64,000 nucleotides of DNA from an uncultured Bacteroidia bacterium (GTDB lineage: Bacteria > Bacteroidota > Bacteroidia > Bacteroidales > UBA932). Shown here one piece after another: positions 25,584-33,948 of this stretch (position 1 is its first letter; each line of letters opens with the position of its first letter). Position numbers and translations under genes: made by a program. Below the pieces are notes generated by a model. The model made no database searches and was not told the DNA's origin. It saw only the letters and a program-made list of their open reading frames with translations. Location: NCBI GenBank assembly GCA_902778105.1, contig CACYWN010000012.1, positions 1 to 64,000 on the forward strand, read 5' to 3'.

Positions 25584-25907
25584 TCAGAACTCGTCAAAGG
25601 AGACGTTGTCGCGGGGTTCTTCCTTCAAAAGCCGGGTGCGGATGAAAGTGACGGCATCCTCGAGACCTTCGGCAAACTTCTCGAAATCCTCCTTGTAGAG
25701 GAAGATCTTGTGCTTGTCGTAGGTGAAGGTCCCGTCCCGCTCCTGGCGGCGCTTGCTTTCGGTAATGGTCAGATAGAAGTCGTTGTTGCCTTTTGTAGCC
25801 TTCACATCGAAGAAATAGGTACGCTTGCCGGCGCGGACCGGCTTCGAGTAGACGTCTTCGGTGTTTCTCTCCTGGGCATTCGCCCTTTCAAAATCTTCAC
25901 TGTACAT
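25584..25907 (-). CDS. DUF3276 (PUR-alpha-like) protein
   Basis: 107 residues from ATG 25907 (MYSEDFERA); ATG 25925 would add six. GKRTYFFDVKATKGNNDFYLTITESKRR and KIFLYKEDFEKFAEGLEDAVTFIRTRL form the PUR fold that binds single-stranded DNA or RNA in this Bacteroidota family. Its cellular role is not established. It is divergent from nusB and has a TACATTTG box at 25934-25941. Confidence 0.88.
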   Translation of the reverse strand: MYSEDFERANAQERNTEDVYSKPVRAGKRTYFFDVKATKGNNDFYLTITESKRRQERDGTFTYDKHKIFLYKEDFEKFAEGLEDAVTFIRTRLLKEEPRDNVSFDEF

Positions 25908-25933
25908 GGCTTTGTGCTTTAGCATTTCTTTTA

Positions 25934-25970
25934 CAAATGTAGGGAAATTATTTAAAAAACGCTAACTTTG
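25934..25970. promoter_or_regulatory. Divergent -7 boxes for the DUF3276 gene and nusB
   Basis: TACATTTG on the minus strand (25934-25941) and TAACTTTG on the plus strand (25963-25970) face away from each other. Neither has a clear TTTG at the -33 distance. The two start points are about 45 bases apart. Confidence 0.55.
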
Positions 25971-25989
25971 TAGAAATAATTTGATACGT

Positions 25990-26955
25990 ATGCTCAATCG
26001 ACGAATGCTGCGGATCAAGGCCTTCAAAATCCTCTATTCCTATGCTGAGAACCGGGATATGACCCTGAAGGAAGCCTTGTCCGCCCTGGATATCTCCTGC
26101 GAGGCGACCCGCGACCTTTACCTTCTGATGCTCTCCATCGTGGGACCCCTCACCGCCGAGGCCGCCCGCCGGACGGAAGCCGCCCGCCTCAAGTTCAATC
26201 CCACCGAGGAGGAACTTCATCCCAATCTCAAGTTCGTCCGGAATGCCCTGGCTCCGCTGCTGGCGGACGATCCTGATTTCCAGAAACTGCTCGAACGGAA
26301 GAAACTTTCCTGGGAGCAGGAGGACGCTTTCATCCACCAGCTGTACGAGAATGTGAAATCCCGTCCGTACTATGCGGAATACATGGCCGTGCCGGAGGCC
26401 TCCCTCGCCCAGGACGTCGCCCTGTTCAAGCACATCTTCGAAGAGGAGTTCGAAGACGACGGGACGCTCGCCCAGATGCTGGAGGACCGTTCCATCTATT
26501 GGACCGACGACCTGGCCTATGCCCTGAACTGTGTCATCCGCAGCCTGGATGTCATCGCCAAGACAGGAAGATGGACCCTGCCCCCGCTCTACCAGAGCGA
26601 CATGCTGGCTGCCGAAGGCCGGAAGGTCGACAGTGACCGCCAGTTCGTCCAGCGTCTCCTCCAGGTTTCCTTCGGGCGTTTCTCCGAGTACTATGAGAAG
26701 GTGGCCGGTTCCGTCGTCGGGTGGGACCGCGAACGCCTCTTCATCACGGACATCGTCCTGATCGCCATGGGCCTCGCCGAGGCGGAGAATTTCCCGGAGA
26801 TCCCGGTCAAGGTGACCATCAACGAGTACGTGGAGATCTCCAAATTCTACTCCACGCCCAAGAGCCGCTCCTTCGTCAACGGCCTCCTGGACCGTCTGGT
26901 CAAGGAAAGTGCCGCCGAAGGCCGGATCGCCAAGGCCGGAAAAGGTTTGTTGTAA
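25990..26955 (+). CDS. nusB: Transcription antitermination factor NusB, long form
   Basis: 321 residues from ATG 25990. The N terminus MLNRRMLRIKAFKILYSYAEN is the RNA-binding NusB start. The conserved helical core sits at the C terminus (DRERLFITDIVLIAMGLAEAENFPEIPVKVTINEYVEISKFYSTPKSRSFVNGLLDRL), with about 150 extra helical residues between. Bacteroidota NusB proteins are typically this long. NusB acts with NusE in rRNA antitermination. It heads a run of seven plus-strand genes ending at 31569. Confidence 0.9.
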   Translation: MLNRRMLRIKAFKILYSYAENRDMTLKEALSALDISCEATRDLYLLMLSIVGPLTAEAARRTEAARLKFNPTEEELHPNLKFVRNALAPLLADDPDFQKLLERKKLSWEQEDAFIHQLYENVKSRPYYAEYMAVPEASLAQDVALFKHIFEEEFEDDGTLAQMLEDRSIYWTDDLAYALNCVIRSLDVIAKTGRWTLPPLYQSDMLAAEGRKVDSDRQFVQRLLQVSFGRFSEYYEKVAGSVVGWDRERLFITDIVLIAMGLAEAENFPEIPVKVTINEYVEISKFYSTPKSRSFVNGLLDRLVKESAAEGRIAKAGKGLL

Positions 26956-26977
26956 CATAAAAAAATCGATTTATACC

Positions 26978-27298
26978 ATGAACACGCTTTTCATTCTCCT
27001 CGACGCCCAGCCGCAGCCGGCTCAGGGCAACCCCTGGTCGATGTGGATCATGCTGATCCTCGTCTTTGTCGTGATGTGGCTTTTCATGATCCGCCCGCAG
27101 CGCAAGCAGCAGAAGGAACTGGAAGCCTTCCAGAACTCCCTCAAGAAGGGTGACAAGGTCGTGATCGGCAACAGCGGCATTTTCGGCGAGGTGGTCGAGG
27201 TGGGCGACAAGACCGCCCTTGTCCGCGTGGACGGAGATACCAAGCTCCGCGTTTCCAAGCAGGCCCTCGTGAAGGATTATTCCGAGAGCCAGCAGTAA
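26978..27298 (+). CDS. yajC: Preprotein translocase subunit YajC
   Basis: 106 residues from ATG 26978. One membrane span (MWIMLILVFVVMWLFMI) is followed by the signature RPQRKQQKELEAFQNSLKKGDKVVIGNSGIFGEVVEV. YajC is an inner-membrane accessory of SecDF-YajC. It follows nusB by 22 bases and precedes ybbR by 4. Confidence 0.93.
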   Translation: MNTLFILLDAQPQPAQGNPWSMWIMLILVFVVMWLFMIRPQRKQQKELEAFQNSLKKGDKVVIGNSGIFGEVVEVGDKTALVRVDGDTKLRVSKQALVKDYSESQQ

Positions 27299-27302
27299 TT
27301 CC

Positions 27303-28262
27303 GTGAAACGGAGGAAGTCCCGGCTGAACCTGCACGGGAGGGAGGGCCTTCTGATGGTTACCTCCCTCCTGCTTGCGATGGTGATCTGGTTGCTGAGCAA
27401 TCTTTCGCGGGATTACTCGGGCGTGATCAGCGTACCCGTCGTCGCCGAGTGCAACATTCCGGGACACAGCAATGTATCTTCGAACCAGGCGATGGTCTCC
27501 GCCCGTTGCCGTGCTTCGGGTTTCCGCCTGCTGGGTGAAAGTTTACGGCAGGGGAAGCGTCCGGTCCAGGTGAGGATCTCCCGTTCCGACATCCGTCCGG
27601 GCGGGGGAGATCGCTATTACCTTTCCGGCAATGCGAAGAACTCCTACCTGGAACAGTTCTTCGGCGATGCCGTCGCAGTGGAAGCCTTCATCTCCGACAC
27701 GCTTTCCTTCACCTTCCCGGCGGTGAACCATAAGAAAGTCCCTGTCCAGCTGGCCGGTGACGTCTCTTACCGCAGCCAGTACATGGCGTCCGGACCGATG
27801 CGCCTGTTTCCGGACTCGGTGACCGTCTATGGCGAGCCGGGGCGGCTGGACATCATCGACCACGTCTCCACGGCGCCCCTGCTGCTGGATGATGTCCACG
27901 AAAGCCAGCACGGACTGCTCCGGCTGCGTCCGGTCAAGGGAATCCGGTTCTCCGATGCGGAAGTCAGTTACGAACTTCCGGTCGCCCGGTATGTCGAGGT
28001 CCGCTCCACCCTTCCGGTCTCTGTCGACGGCGTTCCTGCCGGCCGCCAGCTGCAGGTTTTTCCCTCCCAGGCTACCGTCATCCTCCATTGTGTTTTCCCC
28101 GTCGGGCGGGATCCTTTCGAGTCTTTCCGCCTGTCCATCGACTACAGGGATTTCGTATCTTCCCTGTCCGGCCGTTGCATACCGCGGGCGGACAAGCTTC
28201 CGCCCGGCGTCCTGGATTACCGGGTCGTTCCCGAGATCTTCGACTGTATCGAAACGGATTGA
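27303..28262 (+). CDS. YbbR-like domain protein
   Basis: 319 residues, starting at GTG 27303, 4 bases after yajC. One N-terminal membrane span (LLMVTSLLLAMVIWLLSNLS) is followed by a periplasmic part with at least two YbbR-like beta modules (ISVPVVAECNIPGH, HKKVPVQLAGDVSYRSQYMASGPMRLFPDSVTVYGEPGRLDIIDHVSTAPL). Its position between yajC and coaE is typical of Bacteroidota. In other phyla YbbR domains are linked to c-di-AMP cyclase; no such gene is seen here, so the role is open. Confidence 0.82.
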   Translation: MKRRKSRLNLHGREGLLMVTSLLLAMVIWLLSNLSRDYSGVISVPVVAECNIPGHSNVSSNQAMVSARCRASGFRLLGESLRQGKRPVQVRISRSDIRPGGGDRYYLSGNAKNSYLEQFFGDAVAVEAFISDTLSFTFPAVNHKKVPVQLAGDVSYRSQYMASGPMRLFPDSVTVYGEPGRLDIIDHVSTAPLLLDDVHESQHGLLRLRPVKGIRFSDAEVSYELPVARYVEVRSTLPVSVDGVPAGRQLQVFPSQATVILHCVFPVGRDPFESFRLSIDYRDFVSSLSGRCIPRADKLPPGVLDYRVVPEIFDCIETD

Positions 28263-28265
28263 CCC

Positions 28266-28874
28266 ATGAAGACCGTCATCCTCACCGGCGGAATGGGGAG
28301 CGGGAAATCCGCCGTCTGCCGCTATCTTTCCTCCCGGGGAGTCCCCGTCTATGACTCTGACGCGCGGACCAAGTCCCTCTATGACCGGGATCCTTCCCTG
28401 GTGCTGAAGATGGAACAGGTCCTGAAGGTCTCCCTCCGGGATGCGGAAGGACGCCTGGACCGCCGCCGCTTGGCCGGTGTCATCTTCCCGGATCCGGTTG
28501 CCAGGTCCCTGGTGGAATCGGTCGTCCATCCGGCCGTCCTGGAGGATTTCAAGCGCTGGAAACGCTGGCATCGTCCCCGGGGATGGACCTATGGCTCCGT
28601 CCCTTTCGTCGTCCTGGAATCGGCCATCATCCTTTCCTGTCCGGTATTTGACGGGGTGGGGGACAAGGTCGTGTTCGTCGATGCCCCGGAGGATGTCCGG
28701 GTCCTCAGGTCCGTCGAGCGGGACCATTCCGATCCTGCCGCCGCCCTCCGGAGGATCCGGCAGCAGTCTTTCGACCTTTCCCGCGTGGATGCCGTCATCC
28801 GGAACGCCGGTTCCCTGGAGGAGCTTTCCGCGGAGACCGACCGGGTATTTCTGAATTTATTCCTATATTTGTAA
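28266..28874 (+). CDS. coaE: Dephospho-CoA kinase
   Basis: 202 residues. P-loop GGMGSGKS at residues 8-15, then VYDSDARTKSLYD and VFVDAPEDVRVLRSVERD, all CoaE motifs. It phosphorylates dephospho-CoA, the last step of coenzyme A synthesis, in the cytoplasm. It starts 3 bases after ybbR. A TATATTTG box (28864-28871) in its last codons may add a promoter for the next gene. Confidence 0.92.
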   Translation: MKTVILTGGMGSGKSAVCRYLSSRGVPVYDSDARTKSLYDRDPSLVLKMEQVLKVSLRDAEGRLDRRRLAGVIFPDPVARSLVESVVHPAVLEDFKRWKRWHRPRGWTYGSVPFVVLESAIILSCPVFDGVGDKVVFVDAPEDVRVLRSVERDHSDPAAALRRIRQQSFDLSRVDAVIRNAGSLEELSAETDRVFLNLFLYL

Positions 28875-28897
28875 GTTAAATGACAATTGATACCAAG

Positions 28898-29326
28898 ATG
28901 AAAACCGATCTGACAAAAATCCTTTCCGTCCGCGGACAGCGCGGTCTTTTCAACTATATCGCCCAGTCCCGCAACGGTGCCATCGCTGCTTCCCTCCGGG
29001 ACGGCAAGCGGACGAATTTCGCCGCAAACAGCGGCATTACGACCCTGGCCGACATCTCCATCTACACGATGGAGGGTGAGGTGAAGCTCAAGGACGTGTT
29101 CCTGAAGATCCAGTCCGTGTTGGGCGACGCCGACGCCCCTGCGTCCAAGGCTGCCCCCGAGGAGCTGAAGGCCCTGTTCGAAAAGGCCCTGCCCGACTAT
29201 GACGCCGACCGTTTCTATGTCTCCCACATGCGCAAGGTGGTCGACTGGTATAACGAGTTGAAGCAGTTCGCCTCCCTCGATTTTGTCGAGGAAGAGGCCG
29301 GAGAGGAGCCTGCACCCGAAGCTTAA
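28898..29326 (+). CDS. DUF5606 family protein
   Basis: 142 residues from ATG 28898 (MKTDLTKILSVRGQRGLFNYIAQSRNGAIAASLRDGKR), the usual start of this Bacteroidota family; ATG 28880 would add six residues. The C-terminal half has YDADRFYVSHMRKVVDWYNEL and an acidic tail. The function is unknown. It sits between coaE and rimO. Confidence 0.85.
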   Translation: MKTDLTKILSVRGQRGLFNYIAQSRNGAIAASLRDGKRTNFAANSGITTLADISIYTMEGEVKLKDVFLKIQSVLGDADAPASKAAPEELKALFEKALPDYDADRFYVSHMRKVVDWYNELKQFASLDFVEEEAGEEPAPEA

Positions 29327-29329
29327 GCG

Positions 29330-30649
29330 ATGCCTACCCTGCAGGTCATAACCCTGGGGTGTTCCAAGAATACGGTCGACACGGAGCATCTCCTCTATCA
29401 GGTACGGAAATCCTATGACATCGTACCGGAGGGGGAGGTATGCCCCGTGGACGTCCAGCTCATCAATACCTGCGGCTTCATCGGCGATGCGAAGGAACAG
29501 TCCATCCAGACGATCCTCGCCTCCGTGCAGCGGAAGAAGGCCGGCGAGATCGGCCGTCTGCTGGTTTTCGGCTGCCTGTCCCAGCGGTACCGGAAGGACC
29601 TGCCGGACCTGATTCCGGAAGTGGACGGCTGGTTCGGAGCCCGGGAACTGGACCCTGTCGTCCGTGCCCTGGGTTGTGAACCGGACCCCTCCTCCAGCCA
29701 TCGCCGGGTACTGACGGACGGGCGCCATCCCTATGCCTATCTCAAGATCTCGGAAGGCTGCGACCGGCGCTGCTCCTATTGCGCCATCCCCCTGATCCGC
29801 GGGCCGCACCGGTCCGTTCCGATGGAAACCCTGGTGAAGGAAGCCGAAGCCCTGGCTGCGGAAGGAATCCGGGAACTCGTCGTCATCGCCCAGGACACCA
29901 CCTATTACGGCCTGGACCTGTACGGTAAAAGGTGCCTGGCGGAACTGCTCCGGAAGCTTTCCGCCGTAGAGGGCATCGAGTGGATCCGCATCCATTATTC
30001 CTATCCCGCCGACTTCCCGGAAGACGTGCTGGACGAGATGGCGGACAATCCCAAGGTCTGCCGTTACATGGACATCCCGCTCCAGCATATCGACGACAAG
30101 GTGCTGGACAAGATGCACCGGCATGTGGACGGAGCCTGGACCAGGGAATTGATCCGCCGGATGCGTGCGCGTGTCCCGGGCGTGGTGCTGCGTACCACCA
30201 TGATCGTCGGCCATCCCGGCGAGACCCCTTACGCTTTCAAGCGGCTGCTCCAATTCCTGGAGGAAGCCCGTTTTGAACGGCTGGGCGCCTTCCCTTATTC
30301 CGAAGAGGAGGGAACGTACGGGGCCGGGCATTTCCCCGATTCCGTGAGCCCCCGGACCAAGAAAAACCGGCTGGACCGCCTGATGGAACTTCAGCGTGGC
30401 ATTTCTCTTGCATATAACCTCTCGCGCGTGGGGACGGAAGTCCGCGTCCTGGTGGACGACTTTGTCGACGGAATCCTCGTATGCCGCAGCGAATTCGAAA
30501 GTCCGGAGGTGGACGGAGAGATCTTGGTGAAGTACGATCCGGAGAAATTCGACGGTGTCGAGCCTTATTCCCTGGTCGGAAGTTTCATCCGGGTCCGGGC
30601 CGTTTCCGCGGATGAGTATGATTTGACCGCTGAACTAGTCGAGTTATGA
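29330..30649 (+). CDS. rimO: Ribosomal protein S12 methylthiotransferase RimO
   Basis: 439 residues. The N-terminal UPF0004 domain binds one [4Fe-4S] cluster through Cys in LGCSKN, NTCGF and FGCLSQ. The radical-SAM domain has CDRRCSYCAIP, and the C-terminal TRAM domain carries RVLVDDFVDGILVCRSEFESPEVDGEILV. TEHLLYQV near the N terminus separates RimO from MiaB. It methylthiolates an Asp of ribosomal protein S12. The stop overlaps the next start by 4 bases. Confidence 0.94.
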   Translation: MPTLQVITLGCSKNTVDTEHLLYQVRKSYDIVPEGEVCPVDVQLINTCGFIGDAKEQSIQTILASVQRKKAGEIGRLLVFGCLSQRYRKDLPDLIPEVDGWFGARELDPVVRALGCEPDPSSSHRRVLTDGRHPYAYLKISEGCDRRCSYCAIPLIRGPHRSVPMETLVKEAEALAAEGIRELVVIAQDTTYYGLDLYGKRCLAELLRKLSAVEGIEWIRIHYSYPADFPEDVLDEMADNPKVCRYMDIPLQHIDDKVLDKMHRHVDGAWTRELIRRMRARVPGVVLRTTMIVGHPGETPYAFKRLLQFLEEARFERLGAFPYSEEEGTYGAGHFPDSVSPRTKKNRLDRLMELQRGISLAYNLSRVGTEVRVLVDDFVDGILVCRSEFESPEVDGEILVKYDPEKFDGVEPYSLVGSFIRVRAVSADEYDLTAELVEL

Positions 30650-31569
30650 GAAGATCCATCCTGATCGCGGGCCTTTTCGCCCTTGCGCTGGCGGCGTGTT
30701 CGCCCCAGACCCTGACGATGAACGTAGAGATGCGCCATCCGTCCAAATCCGGCATCGACCTGTCCCGGAAGACGATGTCCATCGTCTATATGGACGCCGG
30801 CACGGCGGACACCACTTTCAGCAATCTCGTGGCGTCCAGCCTGGCCCGCAGCCTGGAGGCCGATTATTTCCGGGGAGAGGAAGCCATCGGCGTGTACAAG
30901 ATCCCCACTGACTCCATTGACGTGGACCTGATGCACCGCCTGGTGATGGACACCGGGGACGATGTCATTTTCCTGCTGGGAGTCCCTTCTTTCGGCGAAG
31001 TCGCCCTGGCCGACCCCGTCGCCGTCAGGAATGCCCGGAATGTGGATTCCGCTTTCGTCTCCCAGGCCCAGATCCCTTACAACGCCCGGCTGTATGTTTA
31101 CGACAGCATGGGCAAGACGGACGAAGTCAACGGTTTCCGGGGCTCGAGCATCCTCCGGGTTCCGGTATACAGCAATGGCGGCCTCACGAAGGAGACCCTT
31201 GCCGAAAAAGCCGTCCGGAACAAGGATGCCGGAGCCGAAATGGTCGGAACCCAGATGAGCAACCGTTTTACCCCCACCTGGAAGACGGAAAGTTATAGTC
31301 TCTATTATTTTGAAACCTTCAACGACGAGTGGGTGAAGGCTGCCATGTATGCCTACGACTACCGTTGGAAGGAGGCCGCCGACATCTGGATGGGATTTGT
31401 CAATGCCAACAACATGGAAAAGCGTGCCTGTGCCTGCTATGACCTTGCGCTCGCTTTCTATATGATGGGAGACTTGAATATCGCGACCAAGTGGCTGGAC
31501 CGGGCCGATGAGAACGCCGCCCTCAGCCTGTCGCCGGGGCTCCGGAAACGGATCGAGGCACGCAAATAA
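30646..31569 (+). CDS. Lipoprotein, DUF6340-like
   Basis: 307 residues. MRRSILIAGLFALALAAC ends in a lipobox Cys18. The mature part (LTMNVEMRHPSKSGIDLSRKTMSIVYMDAG, then DDVIFLLGVPSFGEV) and a C-terminal helical, TPR-like part (RWKEAADIWMGFVNANNMEKRACACYDLALAFYMMGDLNIATKWLDRA) fit an uncharacterised Bacteroidota lipoprotein family, which I assign to DUF6340 with moderate confidence. Last gene of the plus-strand run; convergent with glpC. Confidence 0.7.
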   Translation: MRRSILIAGLFALALAACSPQTLTMNVEMRHPSKSGIDLSRKTMSIVYMDAGTADTTFSNLVASSLARSLEADYFRGEEAIGVYKIPTDSIDVDLMHRLVMDTGDDVIFLLGVPSFGEVALADPVAVRNARNVDSAFVSQAQIPYNARLYVYDSMGKTDEVNGFRGSSILRVPVYSNGGLTKETLAEKAVRNKDAGAEMVGTQMSNRFTPTWKTESYSLYYFETFNDEWVKAAMYAYDYRWKEAADIWMGFVNANNMEKRACACYDLALAFYMMGDLNIATKWLDRADENAALSLSPGLRKRIEARK

Positions 31570-31600
31570 CGTTACACATAGATCCTTCCCTCTCGCATCC

Positions 31601-32818
31601 TTAATTCTCCAGCGCGTCGGCAAGAATCGAAATCGGATTCTTGACCGTGTAGCCCGTGGACATTTCCAGCTGCCATTTGCAGGTTTCGCAATCGCATGCA
31701 ACGAAGTCGGGATTGACGGAACGGATCTGGTCGAAGAGCGGTTTCCCGATGGCCTGGGAGGCCTCGTAATTCTCTTTCTTGAAGCCGTAGGTGCCGGAGA
31801 TGCCGCAGCAGTTGGAATCAAGCAGGGTGAACTCCACCCCCGGAATCATCTTGAGCAGTTCGTAGGAGAAGATTCCCCATCCGAGTTTCTCCAGATGGCA
31901 GGGGGTATGATAGGCGATCCGGGCGCGATAGTTTTCCTTGAAGCGGAGTTGCGCGGCTCCTGACTCGATGAGTTGGTAGATGTAGCGCGTCGCCAGGATG
32001 ATGGAATCCCGGACGGAGGCATTGTCCACCTTGAGCAGTTCGGGATACTCGTCCCGCAGGGTCATCGTACAGGTGGAAGAAGTGGTGAGGACCGTCAGGC
32101 CGGCGTCGACAGCCTTCTGCAGGGCTTGTACGTTGTGTCCGGCATTCCTGGCGGCTTTCTGGGACATGCCGTTGGCGATGAGGGCGACACCGCAGCATTT
32201 CTCTTTCTCCAGGAGCTGGACGCCGATCCCCAGGGCGTTCATCACCTTGACGAAATCCTTGCCCAGCTGGGGATAGTTGTAATTCGCATAGCAACCGTGG
32301 AAATAGGCGACCTGCTTGGGAAAGCGGGCCTGTTCCTTCGCCCTGCGCTTGAGCCAGCGTTCGAAACTCCTGCCACTGTATTTCGGGAAGGTCCGGTGCC
32401 GGTCGATGGCCATGGTGACGTCGAGAACGGTTTTGGTGATGCCGAGTCCGGTGACGCCGTTGACGATGGGAGCGAAAGGACGGGCCAGGCTCCCCATGAA
32501 GTCGGTATTGGCCAGTAATCGGTCCCGGAGCCGGGGCGGTGTATGGTCATACCGCATCCGCGCCGACTGGATGATGTCGGCCACCTTGACCCCGGAAGGG
32601 CAGACCACTTCGCAACGTTTGCAGTTCAGGCAGTATTTGAGTGCCTGGTTGAAGAAGTACGGATCCTTGAGGCGGAGCCGTTCTCCGTCCGGACCGGCCT
32701 GTTTGGGGCCGGGGTAGCGCGGATTCACCGGCACGACCGGGCAGTAGGCCGTACAGATGGTGCACTTCATGCATTCCTCGAAATTGTGGGCGCTGGCGGT
32801 ATATTCCTGCAGTTTCAT
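31601..32818 (-). CDS. glpC: Anaerobic glycerol-3-phosphate dehydrogenase subunit C
   Basis: 405 residues. Two ferredoxin-type clusters are bound by CMKCTICTAYCP and CLNCKRCEVVCP. Two CCG domains follow, with CxnCCG-type motifs KEKCCGVALI and DSNCCGISGTYG. GlpC anchors GlpAB to the membrane and passes electrons to menaquinone. The start overlaps the glpB stop by 4 bases. It is the last gene of a seven-gene coupled run. Confidence 0.93.
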   Translation of the reverse strand: MKLQEYTASAHNFEECMKCTICTAYCPVVPVNPRYPGPKQAGPDGERLRLKDPYFFNQALKYCLNCKRCEVVCPSGVKVADIIQSARMRYDHTPPRLRDRLLANTDFMGSLARPFAPIVNGVTGLGITKTVLDVTMAIDRHRTFPKYSGRSFERWLKRRAKEQARFPKQVAYFHGCYANYNYPQLGKDFVKVMNALGIGVQLLEKEKCCGVALIANGMSQKAARNAGHNVQALQKAVDAGLTVLTTSSTCTMTLRDEYPELLKVDNASVRDSIILATRYIYQLIESGAAQLRFKENYRARIAYHTPCHLEKLGWGIFSYELLKMIPGVEFTLLDSNCCGISGTYGFKKENYEASQAIGKPLFDQIRSVNPDFVACDCETCKWQLEMSTGYTVKNPISILADALEN

Positions 32819-33948
32819 ACGTTACCTCCTTTGATCGTGTCTGCGACCGCGAATGCCGTCCGGATGGCAAGTCCTGCCGCTGTTCCATAGTCCGCTTTCC
32901 GTGTATTCCCCAGGATGGAGCCGATTGCGTACAGGTTCTGTACGGGCTTTCCATCCTTCATGGCCCTGAGCGCCCCGTCGGTCTTGACGCCGAAATCGAG
33001 ATAAGGCTGGTCCGCGAAGAAATCGGTGTCGTACCAGGCGTTCCGGTCCTCGGGATAGTCGATGTCCAGTCCGAACAGCGGTTCGTTGACCAACGTGGGG
33101 GTGGCTACCAGCCCCTTGGAGAAATACCCGCCGGTTGCCAGGATGAAATGGTCGGCGAAAAGCCGGGCCGTGTCCAGGTTCCGGGTGGTGACGCTGCTAA
33201 CGATGCCTTCGTGCATGGCGGCGGAGGTGACCTCGTCACCCATGAGGAAAGTACCGCCGAGGACCTCGAACCTGCGCTTCAGGAGCATTTGGGTGCGGAT
33301 GCCGGGAACGGACGGGGGCATGGTGCCGATGAAGGCGACCCGGGCCGGGAAGGCGGTCCGGATCCTGTCCAGGACGGACAGGTCCTTCAGCCCGAACACC
33401 TGGGGGAGGATGATCAGATCCTCATCCTTGTGCAGCAGGCGGACGTCGGAGACCACTTTCTCCCAGTGCTCGTCCATGGCGCGGGCGATGTTTACGGAAC
33501 GCATCTCACTGGGACTCAGGCGCAAATGCTCCATTTCCGGAATCCGGACAAACCGGATCCGGCAACTGGTCCCGTTCTTTTCCAGCGCTTCGGCGAGGAA
33601 GGTTCCGTAGAAATCGTGGAAGCCTGTATAATTGACAATGAGTGCTTTCTCGGCGACATGCGTCTCCGGGAATACGGCGACATCGTCCAGGGTCAGGGCG
33701 ACTTCCCGGAAAGAGCCCATCGGCATCAGCATCCATCCGTCGGAGGAGCGGGTGCGGACGCCTGCGGACGCAAAGAGGGCGGAAACCCGTTCCCGGGCCG
33801 GTCCGATGTCTTCGAAGTTGCCGGAGAAGAAATGCATCGCATTCTGCCCGGCGCTGACGATGGCGACTTTCTGGCCCGCCTCCTGGAGGCTGATGCCGGC
33901 GGTGAGGCCTGCCAGGCCGCCACCGATGATGACGGTATCGAATCTCAT
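32815..33948 (-). CDS. glpB: Anaerobic glycerol-3-phosphate dehydrogenase subunit B
   Basis: 377 residues. The FAD-binding GGGLAGLTAGISLQEAG begins at residue 8. The later motifs HFSGNFEDIG and FILATGGYFSKGLV match GlpB. It is the flavin subunit working with GlpA (catalytic) and GlpC (membrane link) to oxidise glycerol 3-phosphate under anaerobic conditions. ATGA overlaps on both sides suggest a fixed subunit ratio. Confidence 0.92.
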   Translation of the reverse strand: MRFDTVIIGGGLAGLTAGISLQEAGQKVAIVSAGQNAMHFFSGNFEDIGPARERVSALFASAGVRTRSSDGWMLMPMGSFREVALTLDDVAVFPETHVAEKALIVNYTGFHDFYGTFLAEALEKNGTSCRIRFVRIPEMEHLRLSPSEMRSVNIARAMDEHWEKVVSDVRLLHKDEDLIILPQVFGLKDLSVLDRIRTAFPARVAFIGTMPPSVPGIRTQMLLKRRFEVLGGTFLMGDEVTSAAMHEGIVSSVTTRNLDTARLFADHFILATGGYFSKGLVATPTLVNEPLFGLDIDYPEDRNAWYDTDFFADQPYLDFGVKTDGALRAMKDGKPVQNLYAIGSILGNTRKADYGTAAGLAIRTAFAVADTIKGGNV